A stretch of 64,000 nt of DNA. Source: DASSUC01 sp035649895. Its GTDB lineage: Bacteria > Actinomycetota > Actinomycetes > Mycobacteriales > Micromonosporaceae. Each line of letters opens with the position of its first letter. Within the stretch, counting starts at the first letter, position 1. Below, in pieces: positions 44,882 through 55,516 of the stretch. The notes under the pieces are model-generated. The model did no database searches. It saw only the letters and a list, made by a program, of their open reading frames with translations, and was not told where the DNA came from. The stretch is taken from the NCBI GenBank assembly GCA_035649895.1, contig DASRIS010000018.1:1-64000 (forward strand), given 5' to 3'. Both the position numbers and the translations under genes were made by a program.

Positions 44882-45577
44882 ATGACCGAAGCAACTCGTC
44901 CGTTTGGGGACGACCCGTACCGGCCGCCGGCCGGTCCGACCTCCCCGCCTACACCCCCCGGGTCCTACTCGACGCCGGGCGATGCGCCCGCCTACGGATA
45001 CCCCCCGCCCCCCTCGTCAGGGCCTCCCTCGTCAGGGCCGCCGTCCTCGGGCCCGCCTGGTCCGGGCGGGTACGCCCCGCCACCCCAGGGTGGGTATCCT
45101 CCGCCGCCAGGCGGGTATGCCCCACCCGGCCCGGGCGGGTACGGCCCACCGGCCGGCTACGGCCCGCCCGGGGGCTACGGTCCGCCGGGGGGCTACGAGA
45201 AGGGCTACCCAGCCGGAGCCCCGGTGGCCGGCTACGCCAACAACGACGAGAGGACCTGGGCCCTCATCGCCCACTTCGGCGGCGCGCTCGGGGCGTTCCT
45301 CGGCGCCGGCGCCGGTGGCTGGGTGGCCCCGCTCGTGTCGCTGCTGGCCAAGGGCAACGAGTCGCCGACCGTACGCGCGCACTCGGTGGCGGCCCTCAAC
45401 TTCCACATCACCATGACGATCGCGGCGATCATCGGTTGGACGATCGGCTGCGTCCTGCTCTTCATCCCCGGCATCGTTGTGATGATCATCGCGGTGGTCT
45501 TCGGCGTCATCGGCGGCGTGCGCGCCAACGAGGGCCAGCTCTACCGCTACCCGATGACGATCAACATGGTGAAATGA
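44882..45577 (+). CDS. DUF4870-domain membrane protein with Pro/Gly/Tyr-rich N-terminus
   Basis: This 231-residue protein begins with about 115 residues of PPSSGPP and GGYGPP repeats. The DUF4870 part follows: NNDERTWALIAHFGGALGAF, WVAPLVSLLAKGNESPTVRA, then two more hydrophobic segments (ITMTIAAIIGWTIGCVLLFI, VVMIIAVVFGVIGGVRANEG). The family is widespread, small and of unknown function. It is monocistronic and ends before a strong hairpin. Confidence 0.85.
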   Translation: MTEATRPFGDDPYRPPAGPTSPPTPPGSYSTPGDAPAYGYPPPPSSGPPSSGPPSSGPPGPGGYAPPPQGGYPPPPGGYAPPGPGGYGPPAGYGPPGGYGPPGGYEKGYPAGAPVAGYANNDERTWALIAHFGGALGAFLGAGAGGWVAPLVSLLAKGNESPTVRAHSVAALNFHITMTIAAIIGWTIGCVLLFIPGIVVMIIAVVFGVIGGVRANEGQLYRYPMTINMVK

Positions 45578-45586
45578 GCCGAGCCT

Positions 45587-45616
45587 GCGGGGCCTGACGG
45601 ATGCGTCGGGCCCCGC
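45587..45616. terminator. Hairpin between DUF4870 gene and hemW
   Basis: gcggggcctgacg pairs with cgtcgggccccgc (one G-U) around loop gatg. It lies between convergent genes. Confidence 0.8.
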
Positions 45617-45676
45617 ACCGGCCAGCCCCGCTCGCGCCCCCGTTCCGCTCCCCCCATCACCTGCGCCCGCCGGGCG

Positions 45677-46912
45677 TCACGGCAGCAGGTCCCGCACCAC
45701 CGCGTCGGCGAGCAGGCGCCCCCGCAGGGTCAGCACCGCACGCCCGGCCGCATAGGGGCCGCCCGCCAGCAGCCCGGCGGCGAGAGCACGCTCCGCGCCG
45801 GCCCGCGCCGCCGCGTCCAGAGTGGACAGCGCCAGCCCGTCGGCCAGGCGCAGCCGCAGCATCACGTCCTCGGTGTGCCGCTCCGCCCCGGTCAGCACCT
45901 CCCGGGCCTGCCCGGGTGACCCGCCGGCGGCCAGCCGCTGGGCGTACGCCGCCGGGTGCCGGACGTTCCACCAGCGCACGCCGCCGACGTGGCTGTGCGC
46001 CCCCGGCCCCAGGCCCCACCAGTCACCGCCGGTCCAGTAGAGCAGGTTGTGCCGGCAGCGCCCGGCCGGGCCGCGGGCCCAGTTCGACACCTCGTACCAG
46101 GTCAGGCCGGCGCCCGACAGCACGGCGTCCGCGGCCAGGTAGCGGTCGGCGGCGACGTCGTCCGACGGGTACGGCAGCTCGCCGCGGCGCATGCGGGCCG
46201 CGAGCCGGGTCCCGTCCTCCACGACCAGGGCGTACGCGCTCACGTGGTCCGCACCCGCCCGGATGGCCGCGGCCAGCGAGGCGGCGAAGTCCTCGGCGGT
46301 CTCCCCTGGCGTGCCGTAGATGAGATCCAGGTTGACGTGGGCGAACCCGGCCTCGCGCGCCTGCTCCGCAGCTGCGGTGGCGCGCCCCGGCGTGTGCTGC
46401 CGGTCGAGGACGGCGAGCACGTGCGGCGCTGCCGACTGCATGCCCAGCGACACCCGGGTGAAGCCGGCCTGGCGCAGGCGCCGCAGCGCCGCGAGGTCCA
46501 CCGACTCCGGGTTCGCCTCGGTCGTCACCTCAGCGCCTGCGGCGAGCCCGAACGCCTTGTCCACCCCTTCCAGGATGCGGGCCAGGTCGTCGGGCGGGAG
46601 CAGGGTCGGCGTGCCACCGCCGAAGAACACCGTCTGGGCCGCTGGCGCGGCTCCGTCCAGCACCCGGGCGGCGAGGTCGAGCTCGCCCAGGACCGCCTCC
46701 AGGTACGCCGCCCGGCTGGCGCCGGTCCCGCCGCTCCCACCGCCCAGCTCCGCCGGGGTGTACGTGTTGAAGTCGCAGTAGCCGCAGCGGCTCGCGCAGA
46801 ACGGCACGTGCACGTACACGCCGAAGCCCCGGGCGCCGGCCTGGCCGCGCGCGTGCTCGGGCAGGGACCCGTCAGCCGGTACGGGTGCCCCCTTGGGAAG
46901 TGGGCCGGGCAT
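45677..46912 (-). CDS. hemW: HemW-type radical SAM heme chaperone
   Basis: This 411-residue protein has the radical SAM cluster motif CASRCGYCDFNTYTP, FFGGGTPTLLPPDDL, TTEANPESVDLAALRRLR and NLDLIYGTPGET. HemW inserts heme into respiratory enzymes; older annotations call it HemN-like coproporphyrinogen oxidase. ATG 46912 was chosen; the frame is open far upstream but only by composition. It diverges from the enoyl-CoA hydratase gene. Confidence 0.95.
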   Translation of the reverse strand: MPGPLPKGAPVPADGSLPEHARGQAGARGFGVYVHVPFCASRCGYCDFNTYTPAELGGGSGGTGASRAAYLEAVLGELDLAARVLDGAAPAAQTVFFGGGTPTLLPPDDLARILEGVDKAFGLAAGAEVTTEANPESVDLAALRRLRQAGFTRVSLGMQSAAPHVLAVLDRQHTPGRATAAAEQAREAGFAHVNLDLIYGTPGETAEDFAASLAAAIRAGADHVSAYALVVEDGTRLAARMRRGELPYPSDDVAADRYLAADAVLSGAGLTWYEVSNWARGPAGRCRHNLLYWTGGDWWGLGPGAHSHVGGVRWWNVRHPAAYAQRLAAGGSPGQAREVLTGAERHTEDVMLRLRLADGLALSTLDAAARAGAERALAAGLLAGGPYAAGRAVLTLRGRLLADAVVRDLLP

Positions 46913-46951
46913 GGCACCCAGTGTGCCCGCCGGGTTGTCTAGTCTGCCGGC

Positions 46952-47767
46952 ATGACGGCGCCGACCGAACAGCTTGTCCGCACCGGGGTCAGCCGCGGCG
47001 TGGCAACGCTCACGCTGGACAGCCCGCGCAACCGCAACGCCCTCTCCGGTGCGCTGCTCGCCCAGCTGCTCGCGGCGCTGACCGCGGTGACCAGTGACGA
47101 CGCGGTACGGGTCATCGTGCTCACGCACACCGGGCCGGTCTTCTGCTCCGGCGCCGACCTGAAGGAGACCGCGGCGGCGGTCGCCTCCGGCCAGCTCCCG
47201 GCCGCGCGCCTCGGCGACGTGCTCGTCACCCTCGTGGAGTGCCCCAAGCCGGTGGTCGCGCGGGTGGCCGGGCCGGCCCGGGCCGGCGGGATCGGGCTCG
47301 TCGCGGCGGCGGACATCGCGGTGTGCGCGTACCAGGCGACCTTCGGCTTCTCCGAGGTACGGCTGGGCGTCATCCCGGCGGTGATCTCGGCGACCGTGCT
47401 GCCCCGGCTCGCCCCGCGGGCGGCGGCCGAGCTCTTCCTGACCGGGGAGACCTTTGACGGGGCGCGGGCCGCGCAGATCGGTCTGGTGACGGCGGCGGTG
47501 CCGGCGCAGGAGCTGGACACCGAGGTCGAGCGGTACTGCGCCGCGCTGGTGCGAGGGGCGCCCGGCGCGCTCGCCGGAGCCAAGCAGCTGCTGCGCCGGC
47601 GGCCAGCCGGTGACCTGCGGGCCGAGCTGGCCGCGCTCACCGAGCTGTCGACCGGCTACTTCCGCTCCGGCGAGGGGCGGGAGGGGATCGCCGCGTTCTG
47701 GGAGAAACGGGACGCGGCGTGGGTGCCCCGAGCCGAGCCCGGTCCCGCCTCGGCGCCCGGGCGGTGA
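46952..47767 (+). CDS. Enoyl-CoA hydratase/isomerase family protein
   Basis: This 271-residue crotonase-fold enzyme has VATLTLDSPRNRNALSGALL, GPVFCSGADLKE (oxyanion loop), ARAGGIGLVAAADIAVCA and FGFSEVRLGVIPAVIS. The second catalytic acidic position reads EVRLGVIPAVI, so Glu in SEVRLG may act. Typical activity is hydration of trans-2-enoyl-CoA, though methylglutaconyl-CoA hydratase or other crotonase roles are possible. It starts at ATG 46952, 39 nt from hemW. Confidence 0.92.
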   Translation: MTAPTEQLVRTGVSRGVATLTLDSPRNRNALSGALLAQLLAALTAVTSDDAVRVIVLTHTGPVFCSGADLKETAAAVASGQLPAARLGDVLVTLVECPKPVVARVAGPARAGGIGLVAAADIAVCAYQATFGFSEVRLGVIPAVISATVLPRLAPRAAAELFLTGETFDGARAAQIGLVTAAVPAQELDTEVERYCAALVRGAPGALAGAKQLLRRRPAGDLRAELAALTELSTGYFRSGEGREGIAAFWEKRDAAWVPRAEPGPASAPGR

Positions 47768-47857
47768 GCACCACGCACGCGTGGCCGCCGCGGGCGCGTA
47801 GGCCCCGCGGGCGCGTGCGTACTGTGGAGCTGCGGCATCGGACAAGAGGAGGTGGAA

Positions 47858-48700
47858 GTGCGAATCCGGACACTGCTCGGCGTCGTCCTGGTGCTGGCGC
47901 TGGTGACCGGGCTCGGTCTCTTCCTCGCGCTGCGCACGGGGGAGGTGAAGCTGCCGTCCGCGCGGTTGCGCGCCTGCACGGTCGAGGCGGAGGGCACGGT
48001 GACCCTCGACTGGGAGCAGATGGCCAACTCCGCGACGATCGCCGCGGTGGGCATCCGCCGGGGGCTGCCCGAGCGGGCCGTGGTGGTCGCGCTCGCCACC
48101 GCGTTGCAGGAGTCGAAGCTGCGCAACCTGGCCGGCGGTGACCGCGACTCGGTCGGCCTGTTCCAGCAGCGCCCGAGCCAGGGCTGGGGCACGCCGGAGC
48201 AGATCCGGGACCCGCGGTACTCGGCCGGTCGCTTCTACACCGCGCTGCTGCGGGTGCGCGGCTGGCAGAAGATGCGGGTGACCGACGCGGCACAGGCGGT
48301 GCAGCGCAGCGCCTACCCGCAGGCGTACGAGCGGTGGGCGGACGAGTCCGCGGTGCTCACCACCGCGCTGCTGGGCCATGCGAGCGGGGCGGTGGCCTGC
48401 TCGCTGCCGGACCCGGCGCTGCGCGGCGAGGCCGCTGCGGCGGCGCTCGGCAGCCACCTCCAGCTCGACTGGGGGGACGCGACCGAGGCCTCCGCAGCCG
48501 GGCCGACGCTGTCGCTGTCCGTGTCCAGCGCCAAGACCGGCTGGCAGTACGCGCACTGGCTGGTCTCCCATGCCGCAAACGTCGGCGTCATCCGGGTCGC
48601 CTACGAGGACCGCGAGTGGACCGCGAAGAGCGGCATCTGGACCCGGGTGAAAGGGGCGTCGACACCGCGGGTCCTCGCCGAGGTCCGCGCCGGCGCCTGA
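47858..48700 (+). CDS. Secreted lysozyme-fold-like protein
   Basis: This 280-residue protein has an N-terminal hydrophobic anchor (TLLGVVLVLALVTGLGLFLA). The outer domain carries ATALQESKLRNLAGGDRDS and VGLFQQRPSQGWGTPEQIRD, the pattern of a lysozyme/transglycosylase-like fold with a possible catalytic Glu (LQES). It is common in actinobacteria as a heterogeneous hypothetical family. Cleavage of peptidoglycan is possible but unproven. GTG 47858 follows AGAGGAGG. Confidence 0.8.
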   Translation: MRIRTLLGVVLVLALVTGLGLFLALRTGEVKLPSARLRACTVEAEGTVTLDWEQMANSATIAAVGIRRGLPERAVVVALATALQESKLRNLAGGDRDSVGLFQQRPSQGWGTPEQIRDPRYSAGRFYTALLRVRGWQKMRVTDAAQAVQRSAYPQAYERWADESAVLTTALLGHASGAVACSLPDPALRGEAAAAALGSHLQLDWGDATEASAAGPTLSLSVSSAKTGWQYAHWLVSHAANVGVIRVAYEDREWTAKSGIWTRVKGASTPRVLAEVRAGA

Positions 48701-48854
48701 GCCGATGTGCCCGCCGGCGCCTGAGCCTGATAACGCGGACCGGTAACGCCTCCCAGCCGTGGCAGAACCACAAAAATAAGTGACGGATACTGATGTATGA
48801 AGCTGGTTCAACATTGACTGAGCCAACTTAGTCAACCGCATGGCTACGCACGGT

Positions 48855-48880
48855 GAGGAGCCCCCATTTGGGGGCTCCTC
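48855..48880. terminator. Perfect hairpin terminator
   Basis: gaggagccccc pairs with gggggctcctc around attt. It lies between convergent genes (secreted protein and GlsB/YeaQ). The 120 nt before it (48720-48840) are unusually AT-rich and hold a small inverted repeat ttgact/agtcaa (48814-48835). Confidence 0.9.
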
Positions 48881-48897
48881 CGACCGCGCCTGAGCGC

Positions 48898-49170
48898 TTA
48901 GATGGTGCTTCGCCGGCCGGCGAGACCGACCGTGAGCGCGACGCCGAGCGCCGCGAGCGCAACCTGGATGAAGATCTCGATCCAGTCGACGCCTGCGGTC
49001 TCGACCACGCCCGCCGCACGGGCAATCGCGCTGCCGAGCAGCGCCGCACCGACGCCGATCAGCATGGTCAGCCACATCGGGATGTTCTGGCGGCCGGGTA
49101 CGACCAACCGCCCCAGAGCGCCGACGATCAGGCCGATGATGAGCGCCGAGATGATACCGGTGACGGTCAC
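48898..49170 (-). CDS. GlsB/YeaQ/YmgE family small membrane protein
   Basis: This 90-residue protein has three hydrophobic helices: IISALIIGLIVGALGRLVVP, IPMWLTMLIGVGAALLGSAI and VALAALGVALTVGLAG. The GxIxGxLAR-like first helix and PGRQNIP turn are typical of the family, which is linked to stress responses. The GTG at 49170 follows GGAGGGG. Confidence 0.92.
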   Translation of the reverse strand: MTVTGIISALIIGLIVGALGRLVVPGRQNIPMWLTMLIGVGAALLGSAIARAAGVVETAGVDWIEIFIQVALAALGVALTVGLAGRRSTI

Positions 49171-49243
49171 GGCCCCTCCTTCGGGATTTCGGAACGGACG
49201 ATCGGACTTATGCCCGCTGCCCCAGATCCCAAACCAGGAGGTG

Positions 49244-51121
<1,878 letters not shown>

Positions 51122-51275
51122 GGTCGTCCGTTCTCGTCGGTCGGTCGTCTCTCGTCGCTGTTCTGCCGGTTCTCGGTCGGCCGGTCTGCCGTCGTCGTCG
51201 GCCTGCCGGTGGTCTCTCGCCTGTCGCCAGGTGGTCCTATGGTCCCACGCAACGGTCGCGGGCAGGATCAGCCCC

Positions 51276-52280
51276 ATGCGGACCACGCTGCCGGCCGTGC
51301 CCTACCACGCGACCGCCCAGCGCCCTGGCTGGGCCGAGCTCCCGGACGGCGTGCGCAGCGGCATCGAGCAGCGCCTCGGCGCGCCGGTGGCCGAGGCGCG
51401 CACCGCCGGCGGGGGCTTCACCCGCGGCTTCGCGGCGGTCCTGCGCACGACCACCGGCGAGCGGGCGTTCGTCAAGGCCGCCCCGGCCGGCACGCCGGTC
51501 GCCGCCGCGTACGCCCGCGAAGCCGAGGTCACGGCCGCGCTGCCGGCGGCCGTACCAGCGGCGCGGCTGCGCTGGACCGGGACGGCGGCGGGCTGGTACG
51601 CGATCTGCCTGGACCCGGTCGACGGCCATGTGCCGGGGCTGCCCTGGGACCCGGCAGAGCTGGACGCGGCGCTCGCCGCATGGGCCGCCGCCGCCGAGGC
51701 CCTGCGCCACCCGCCGCCGGGACTGCCCGCCCTCGGCCTGCCGGCCTTCGCGGACATCGCCGCCAGTGACCTCAGTCACTGGCAGCCGGTCGCCGCGCAC
51801 CGGGCGCCGCTGCCGGGCATGCCCGGGTACGCCCGCGGCCGGCTGGATGAGCTGGCCACCCTGGAGGCCACCCTGCCCGGGCACACCGCCGGGGCCACCG
51901 GCGTGACCCACTGCGACCTGCGCCTCGACAACGTGCTGGTCGACCCGGGCGGGCGGGCCTGGATCTGCGACTGGAACTGGGTCTGCACCGGACCGGCCTG
52001 GGTCGACACGGCGGCCCTGCTGGTGACCGCGTACGCCAGCGGCCTGGACGCGGACGGGCTCTTCGCCGCCCACCCGACCGCGCGGACCGCGCCGCCGGAG
52101 GCGCTGGATGCGCTGCTCGCCGGGCTCGCCGGGTTCTGGCTGGTGCAGAGCGGCTGGGGGCCCTCGGACGCCTCACCGGCGCTGCGTGGGCACCAGCGGT
52201 GGAGCGGTGAGGTGAGCCTGGCATGGCTCGCGCAGCGCCGAGGCTGGCCCGTTTTGGATGGCTCGCGCCTGGCCTGGTAA
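51276..52280 (+). CDS. Aminoglycoside phosphotransferase/kinase-like family protein
   Basis: This 334-residue protein has the APH fold: FTRGFAAVLRTTTGERAFVKAAPAGTP (ATP-binding Lys), the catalytic loop GVTHCDLRLDNVLVDP with HxDxxxxN, and metal site AWICDWNWVCTGPAWVDTAA. The nucleophile-type Asp and Asn are present, so it is probably active. The substrate may be an antibiotic, choline-like or other small alcohol. ATG 51276 is used. No coupling to rpsT. Confidence 0.9.
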   Translation: MRTTLPAVPYHATAQRPGWAELPDGVRSGIEQRLGAPVAEARTAGGGFTRGFAAVLRTTTGERAFVKAAPAGTPVAAAYAREAEVTAALPAAVPAARLRWTGTAAGWYAICLDPVDGHVPGLPWDPAELDAALAAWAAAAEALRHPPPGLPALGLPAFADIAASDLSHWQPVAAHRAPLPGMPGYARGRLDELATLEATLPGHTAGATGVTHCDLRLDNVLVDPGGRAWICDWNWVCTGPAWVDTAALLVTAYASGLDADGLFAAHPTARTAPPEALDALLAGLAGFWLVQSGWGPSDASPALRGHQRWSGEVSLAWLAQRRGWPVLDGSRLAW

Positions 52281-52373
52281 CCTTGCTCTTCGCGCCGGGT
52301 GGCGTGTCCGCGTTGCGTGCGCCCGCCTGAGCTCCTAGCTACCCGAACCGAACTATCAGGACGAGGCTGTCGC

Positions 52374-52640
52374 GTGGCGAACATCAAGTCCCAGATCAAG
52401 CGCAACCGGCAGAACGAGAAGCGCCGCCTGCGCAACAAGGCGGTCAAGTCGTCGCTGAAGACCGCGATCCGCAAGTTCGGCGTCGCGGCGCAGGCTGGTG
52501 ACCCCGAGAACGCGACAACGCTGATGCGCGAGGCATCCCGCCAGCTGGACAAGGCGGTCAGCAAGGGCGTTATCCACAAGAACCAGGCGGCCAACCGCAA
52601 GTCGGCCATTGCCAAGCGGCTGCAGACGCTGGCCTCCTGA
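52374..52640 (+). CDS. rpsT: 30S ribosomal protein S20
   Basis: This 88-residue basic protein binds 16S rRNA: ANIKSQIKRNRQNEKRRLRN, VKSSLKTAIRKFGVAAQAGD, then QLDKAVSKGVIHKNQAANRK and SAIAKRLQTL. GTG 52374 follows AGGACGAGG. It is transcribed opposite to holA and lepA, as in M. tuberculosis. Confidence 0.98.
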   Translation: MANIKSQIKRNRQNEKRRLRNKAVKSSLKTAIRKFGVAAQAGDPENATTLMREASRQLDKAVSKGVIHKNQAANRKSAIAKRLQTLAS

Positions 52641-52883
52641 CCCTGCGGGTCCACCTTCTGGTCCTGGGTCGCCTCGGCGGGCCGTCGTGCTCCCGGGGGT
52701 GCCCTGTCGGCAGCCTCGACGATCCAGTTACCCGCCTGAGCCAGTGGTCGCCGCTGTCAGATAGCTGGTGTGATCGTTGAGTCGCGCCGGTTGGCCCGGC
52801 CGCTCAGCAAGCGCCCCTCGGTTGTAGGGGCTGCCGCCGCAGGGCTGGTTTCCCGGTGGCTCGCTCGGGAGAATGTCGCTGAT

Positions 52884-53423
52884 ATGCGGGTGGCTTCCTT
52901 TGCGTTGGCCGAACGGGCCGCCCAGGCGCGCGACGTGATGACGGTGGCGTTCGGCCTGGACCCAGCTGAGGCCAGCCAACGTGAGGAGATCTTTCGCGGG
53001 CACGCCCAGCGCCCTGGCATCATCAGCCTCGGCGCGTTCGACGACAAGGACCGGCTCGTCGCCTTTTGTTACGGTTTTCCCGGGCTGCCGTCCAGCTGGT
53101 GGGAGAGCCAGATCCGGCCGCACCTTGTCCAGGCGGGCACCGAGGAGTGGCTGTCCAACGTCTTCGAGCTCACCGAGCTGCATGTGCACCCGGATCGACA
53201 GGGCCGGGGGATCGGCCGGGCGCTTATCACGTGCGTGTGCAACGCCAGTAACCTGCCGAAGGCGATCCTCTCCGTGCGTAGCGACTCGGCCGTGGCTCAA
53301 CGGCTCTACCGCAGCCTCGGTTTCACCGATCTCACCGCGCCGTTCACATTCGGCAACCTGCCACCCGAGTACCTGGTAATGGGTGCGTGGTTGCCGCTAC
53401 CGACCAGCCGACGCCACCGGTGA
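52884..53423 (+). CDS. GNAT-family N-acetyltransferase
   Basis: This protein of about 179 residues has the GNAT fold: AERAAQARDVMTVAFGLDPA, LVAFCYGFPGLPSSWWESQI, ELTELHVHPDRQGRGIGRALI (acetyl-CoA P-loop) and SVRSDSAVAQRLYRSLGF. ATG 52884 fits the domain; a longer in-frame GTG at 52770 would add an unusual 38-residue N-terminus. Substrate unknown. A 243-nt stretch after rpsT (52641-52883) holds no other recognisable feature apart from this alternative N-terminus. Confidence 0.85.
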   Translation: MRVASFALAERAAQARDVMTVAFGLDPAEASQREEIFRGHAQRPGIISLGAFDDKDRLVAFCYGFPGLPSSWWESQIRPHLVQAGTEEWLSNVFELTELHVHPDRQGRGIGRALITCVCNASNLPKAILSVRSDSAVAQRLYRSLGFTDLTAPFTFGNLPPEYLVMGAWLPLPTSRRHR

Positions 53424-53486
53424 CCGCCCTTCGCCGCGGGCACGTCCGACGTCCGGCGGCGTCAGGCAGGGCCCTCAGCCGAGTCT

Positions 53487-53586
53487 CCGGCCGCGGGAGT
53501 TTCACGCTGAGGGCTCCGGCCGGGAAGTCTCGCGCTGGGGGCTCCGGCCGGAAGTTCCACGCCGGGGGCTCCGGCCGGGGGGTCCT
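53487..53586. repeat. Three to four 27-29-bp repeats between GNAT gene and holA
   Basis: Units begin ccggccgcgggagtttcacg, ccggccgggaagtctcgcgc, ccggccggaagttccacgcc and ccggccggggggtcc, each with an end gggggctcc. The array lies directly downstream of the holA stop (53598, minus strand). Confidence 0.85.
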
Positions 53587-53597
53587 CAGGTCCGGAG

Positions 53598-54572
53598 TCA
53601 GGACGCGCCAGCGCCCCGGCGGGCCGCGGCAACCGCGAACACCGCCCGTTCCAGTGCGTACGCCCGGTCGTCCGACCCGCCCTTGACCTCGGCGTTGCAC
53701 ACCGCTGCCGCTTGCATGGCGTCGGCCAGCCCCTCCGCCGACCAGCCCCGCGCCTGCCGCTGCGCCCGCTCGATCTTCCACGCCGGCATGCCGAGCCCGC
53801 TCGCCAGCTGGTACGGGTTGCCCCGGCCGGCCGCGGCGACCCGGGCCACCGTACGCACCCCGTCGGCGAGCGCGTCCGCGATGGGCACCGGGTCCACACC
53901 GATGTGCAAGGCCCAGCGCAGCGCCTCCAGTGCGGCGGGCACGTCGCCGACCATCGCGGCGTCGGCGACCGTGAAGCCACTGACCTCGGCCCGGCCCCGG
54001 TAGTAGCGGGCCACCGTCTCGGCCGTGACCCGGCCATCGGTGTCGGCCATCAGCTGTGAGCATGCCGACGCGAGCTCGCGCAGGTCCGTGCCGACGGCGG
54101 CGAGCAGCGCCTCGGCCGCGTCCTCGGGACACCGGCCACCGAGCCGGCGGATCTCGCCACGGACGAAGTCGACCCGGTCACGGTGGCGGGTCAGCTTGGC
54201 CGCGGCCACGACGACCGCGCCGGCAGAGCGCAGCCCGTCGGCGAAGGCCTTGCCCTTGGCCCCGCCAGCGTGCGTCACCACCATGCTGACCTCAGGATCC
54301 GGGTCTCGGGCGTAGCTGAGCACCGCCGTAACCAGGTCCTTCTTCGCATCCTGGCCGTTGCGGACGACGACCACCCGCCGGCCGCCGAAAAGCGACGGGC
54401 TCAGCGACTCGACAAGCGCACCTGGCACCGTGTCCGCCGCTGCGAACTCATGGACATCGGTCTCGGGATCAGCGGCCCGGACGGCCGCCACCACATCCGC
54501 AACGGCGCGGGCGACGAGCAGCTCCTCGTCTCCGAGCACGAGGCTGAGCGGGGGTGGAAGCGCCGTCGTCAC
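53598..54572 (-). CDS. holA: DNA polymerase III delta subunit
   Basis: This 324-residue clamp-loader subunit opens the sliding clamp. It has LSLVLGDEELLVARAVADVV, FGGRRVVVVRNGQ, VDFVRGEIRRLGGRCPEDAA, GTDLRELASACSQLMADTDG and a C-terminal helical domain with YQLASGLGMPAWKIERAQRQ. The GTG at 54572 is the family start. It lies upstream of comEC-like genes in actinobacteria; here the comEC pair is on the same strand but about 2 kb away. Confidence 0.94.
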   Translation of the reverse strand: MTTALPPPLSLVLGDEELLVARAVADVVAAVRAADPETDVHEFAAADTVPGALVESLSPSLFGGRRVVVVRNGQDAKKDLVTAVLSYARDPDPEVSMVVTHAGGAKGKAFADGLRSAGAVVVAAAKLTRHRDRVDFVRGEIRRLGGRCPEDAAEALLAAVGTDLRELASACSQLMADTDGRVTAETVARYYRGRAEVSGFTVADAAMVGDVPAALEALRWALHIGVDPVPIADALADGVRTVARVAAAGRGNPYQLASGLGMPAWKIERAQRQARGWSAEGLADAMQAAAVCNAEVKGGSDDRAYALERAVFAVAAARRGAGAS

Positions 54573-54661
54573 GGCGTCATCGTCGCATGGACCACCGACA
54601 TGATGAGCCGCCGACCGGCTGCCCTCCACCCACCAGCCGGCAGCCACGGCCTGAGATGGAT

Positions 54662-54682
54662 GTGGGCGGGCTACCCGCCCAC
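54662..54682. terminator. Short GC-rich hairpin in a divergent region
   Basis: gtgggcggg pairs with cccgcccac around cta. It lies between divergent starts (holA, and the protein at 54797), so it may be regulatory rather than a terminator. Confidence 0.4.
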
Positions 54683-54796
54683 GACGGTCGCAAAGCCGAC
54701 GTCGTCGGGATGTCGACCGTTGTATCTGTTGTTAAACCTAGCGTTGGCGACACTTAACTATCGGTAACAAGCGTTGGAAGCCCTGCGGGAGAGACG

Positions 54797-55486
54797 ATGC
54801 AGCGCAGGTTCCTGCCATCCCGGGATGGCTTCGCCTTTGTCAACACCTGGCCGAGCCAGCCGGCGTGGGAGCACAAGACCTGGGTCGGCAGGGTCACCGT
54901 GGGGGACGCCGCTGCGGGGCTCTGCGGCGGCATGGTCTACGCGGCGCTCGACTACTGGCAGTCCGGTACGCCGTTGCCGCCCGAGCAACCCAAAGCCGGC
55001 CACCCGCTCTACCGCTTCATCGTCCGGCGGCTGGTCAGGTCCTGGTTCCCGCTGGCCGGAGTCCGTTACTACCGGTGGATGAGGTTGCCCGACAGCGACA
55101 CGAGCCGCATCCTGCTCGGCCGCTCGGTGCGCGACCGGCGCGGCCTGGCGTGGCGCACGGTGGAGCAGCAGTGGCAAGGCGTCTACAAGGACCTCGACCG
55201 AGGGAACCCAGTCCCGCTCGGCGTGGTCACCATGGCTTCGGTCGACCCCCGGAACGTGAGACATAACCATCAAGTGCTGGCCTGCAGCTATGAAAGGGCC
55301 GACGGCAGGGTCACCATCCAGGTGTACGACCCGAACCGCGGTCGCCGCGACGACATCTTCATCCGCTTCGACGCCAGCGATGCGACCCGACCGACGACGT
55401 TCGAGCACAACCTCGGCATCGGCCAGCGGCCCGTCCGCGGTTTCTTCCGCGCCACGTACAAGCCCGCCCGCATTCCCGTCGCGTGA
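54797..55486 (+). CDS. Papain-like cysteine protease-like protein of unknown function
   Basis: This 229-residue protein has a possible catalytic Cys in AAAGLCGGMVYAALDYWQSG, followed later by a His (VRHNHQVLACSYERADGRV) and Asp/Asn in IQVYDPNRG. This order (Cys-helix, His strand, D/N) fits a C39/papain-type fold. No signal peptide is seen. ATG 54797 has a GAGA-type site. Upstream DNA is AT-rich (ttaacta, ttaaac), indicating an independent promoter. It could be horizontally acquired. No known family was assigned. Confidence 0.65.
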   Translation: MQRRFLPSRDGFAFVNTWPSQPAWEHKTWVGRVTVGDAAAGLCGGMVYAALDYWQSGTPLPPEQPKAGHPLYRFIVRRLVRSWFPLAGVRYYRWMRLPDSDTSRILLGRSVRDRRGLAWRTVEQQWQGVYKDLDRGNPVPLGVVTMASVDPRNVRHNHQVLACSYERADGRVTIQVYDPNRGRRDDIFIRFDASDATRPTTFEHNLGIGQRPVRGFFRATYKPARIPVA

Positions 55487-55516
55487 GCGGCCTCGTCGCC
55501 GGCCGGCGCCGCACGG

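Noticed and set aside
48840..48893. 17-codon ORF MATHGEEPPFGGSSDRA
   Set aside because: It has no ribosome site and most of it is the terminator hairpin.
46913..49075. Very long upstream extension of the hemW reading frame
   Set aside because: It overlaps the enoyl-CoA hydratase, the secreted protein and the GlsB/YeaQ gene on the other strands and has no family features; hemW starts at 46912.
53487..53586. Possible CRISPR array
   Set aside because: Units are directly adjacent without unique spacers; no cas gene in the window. The same applies to the arrays at 17645, 23002 and 41677.
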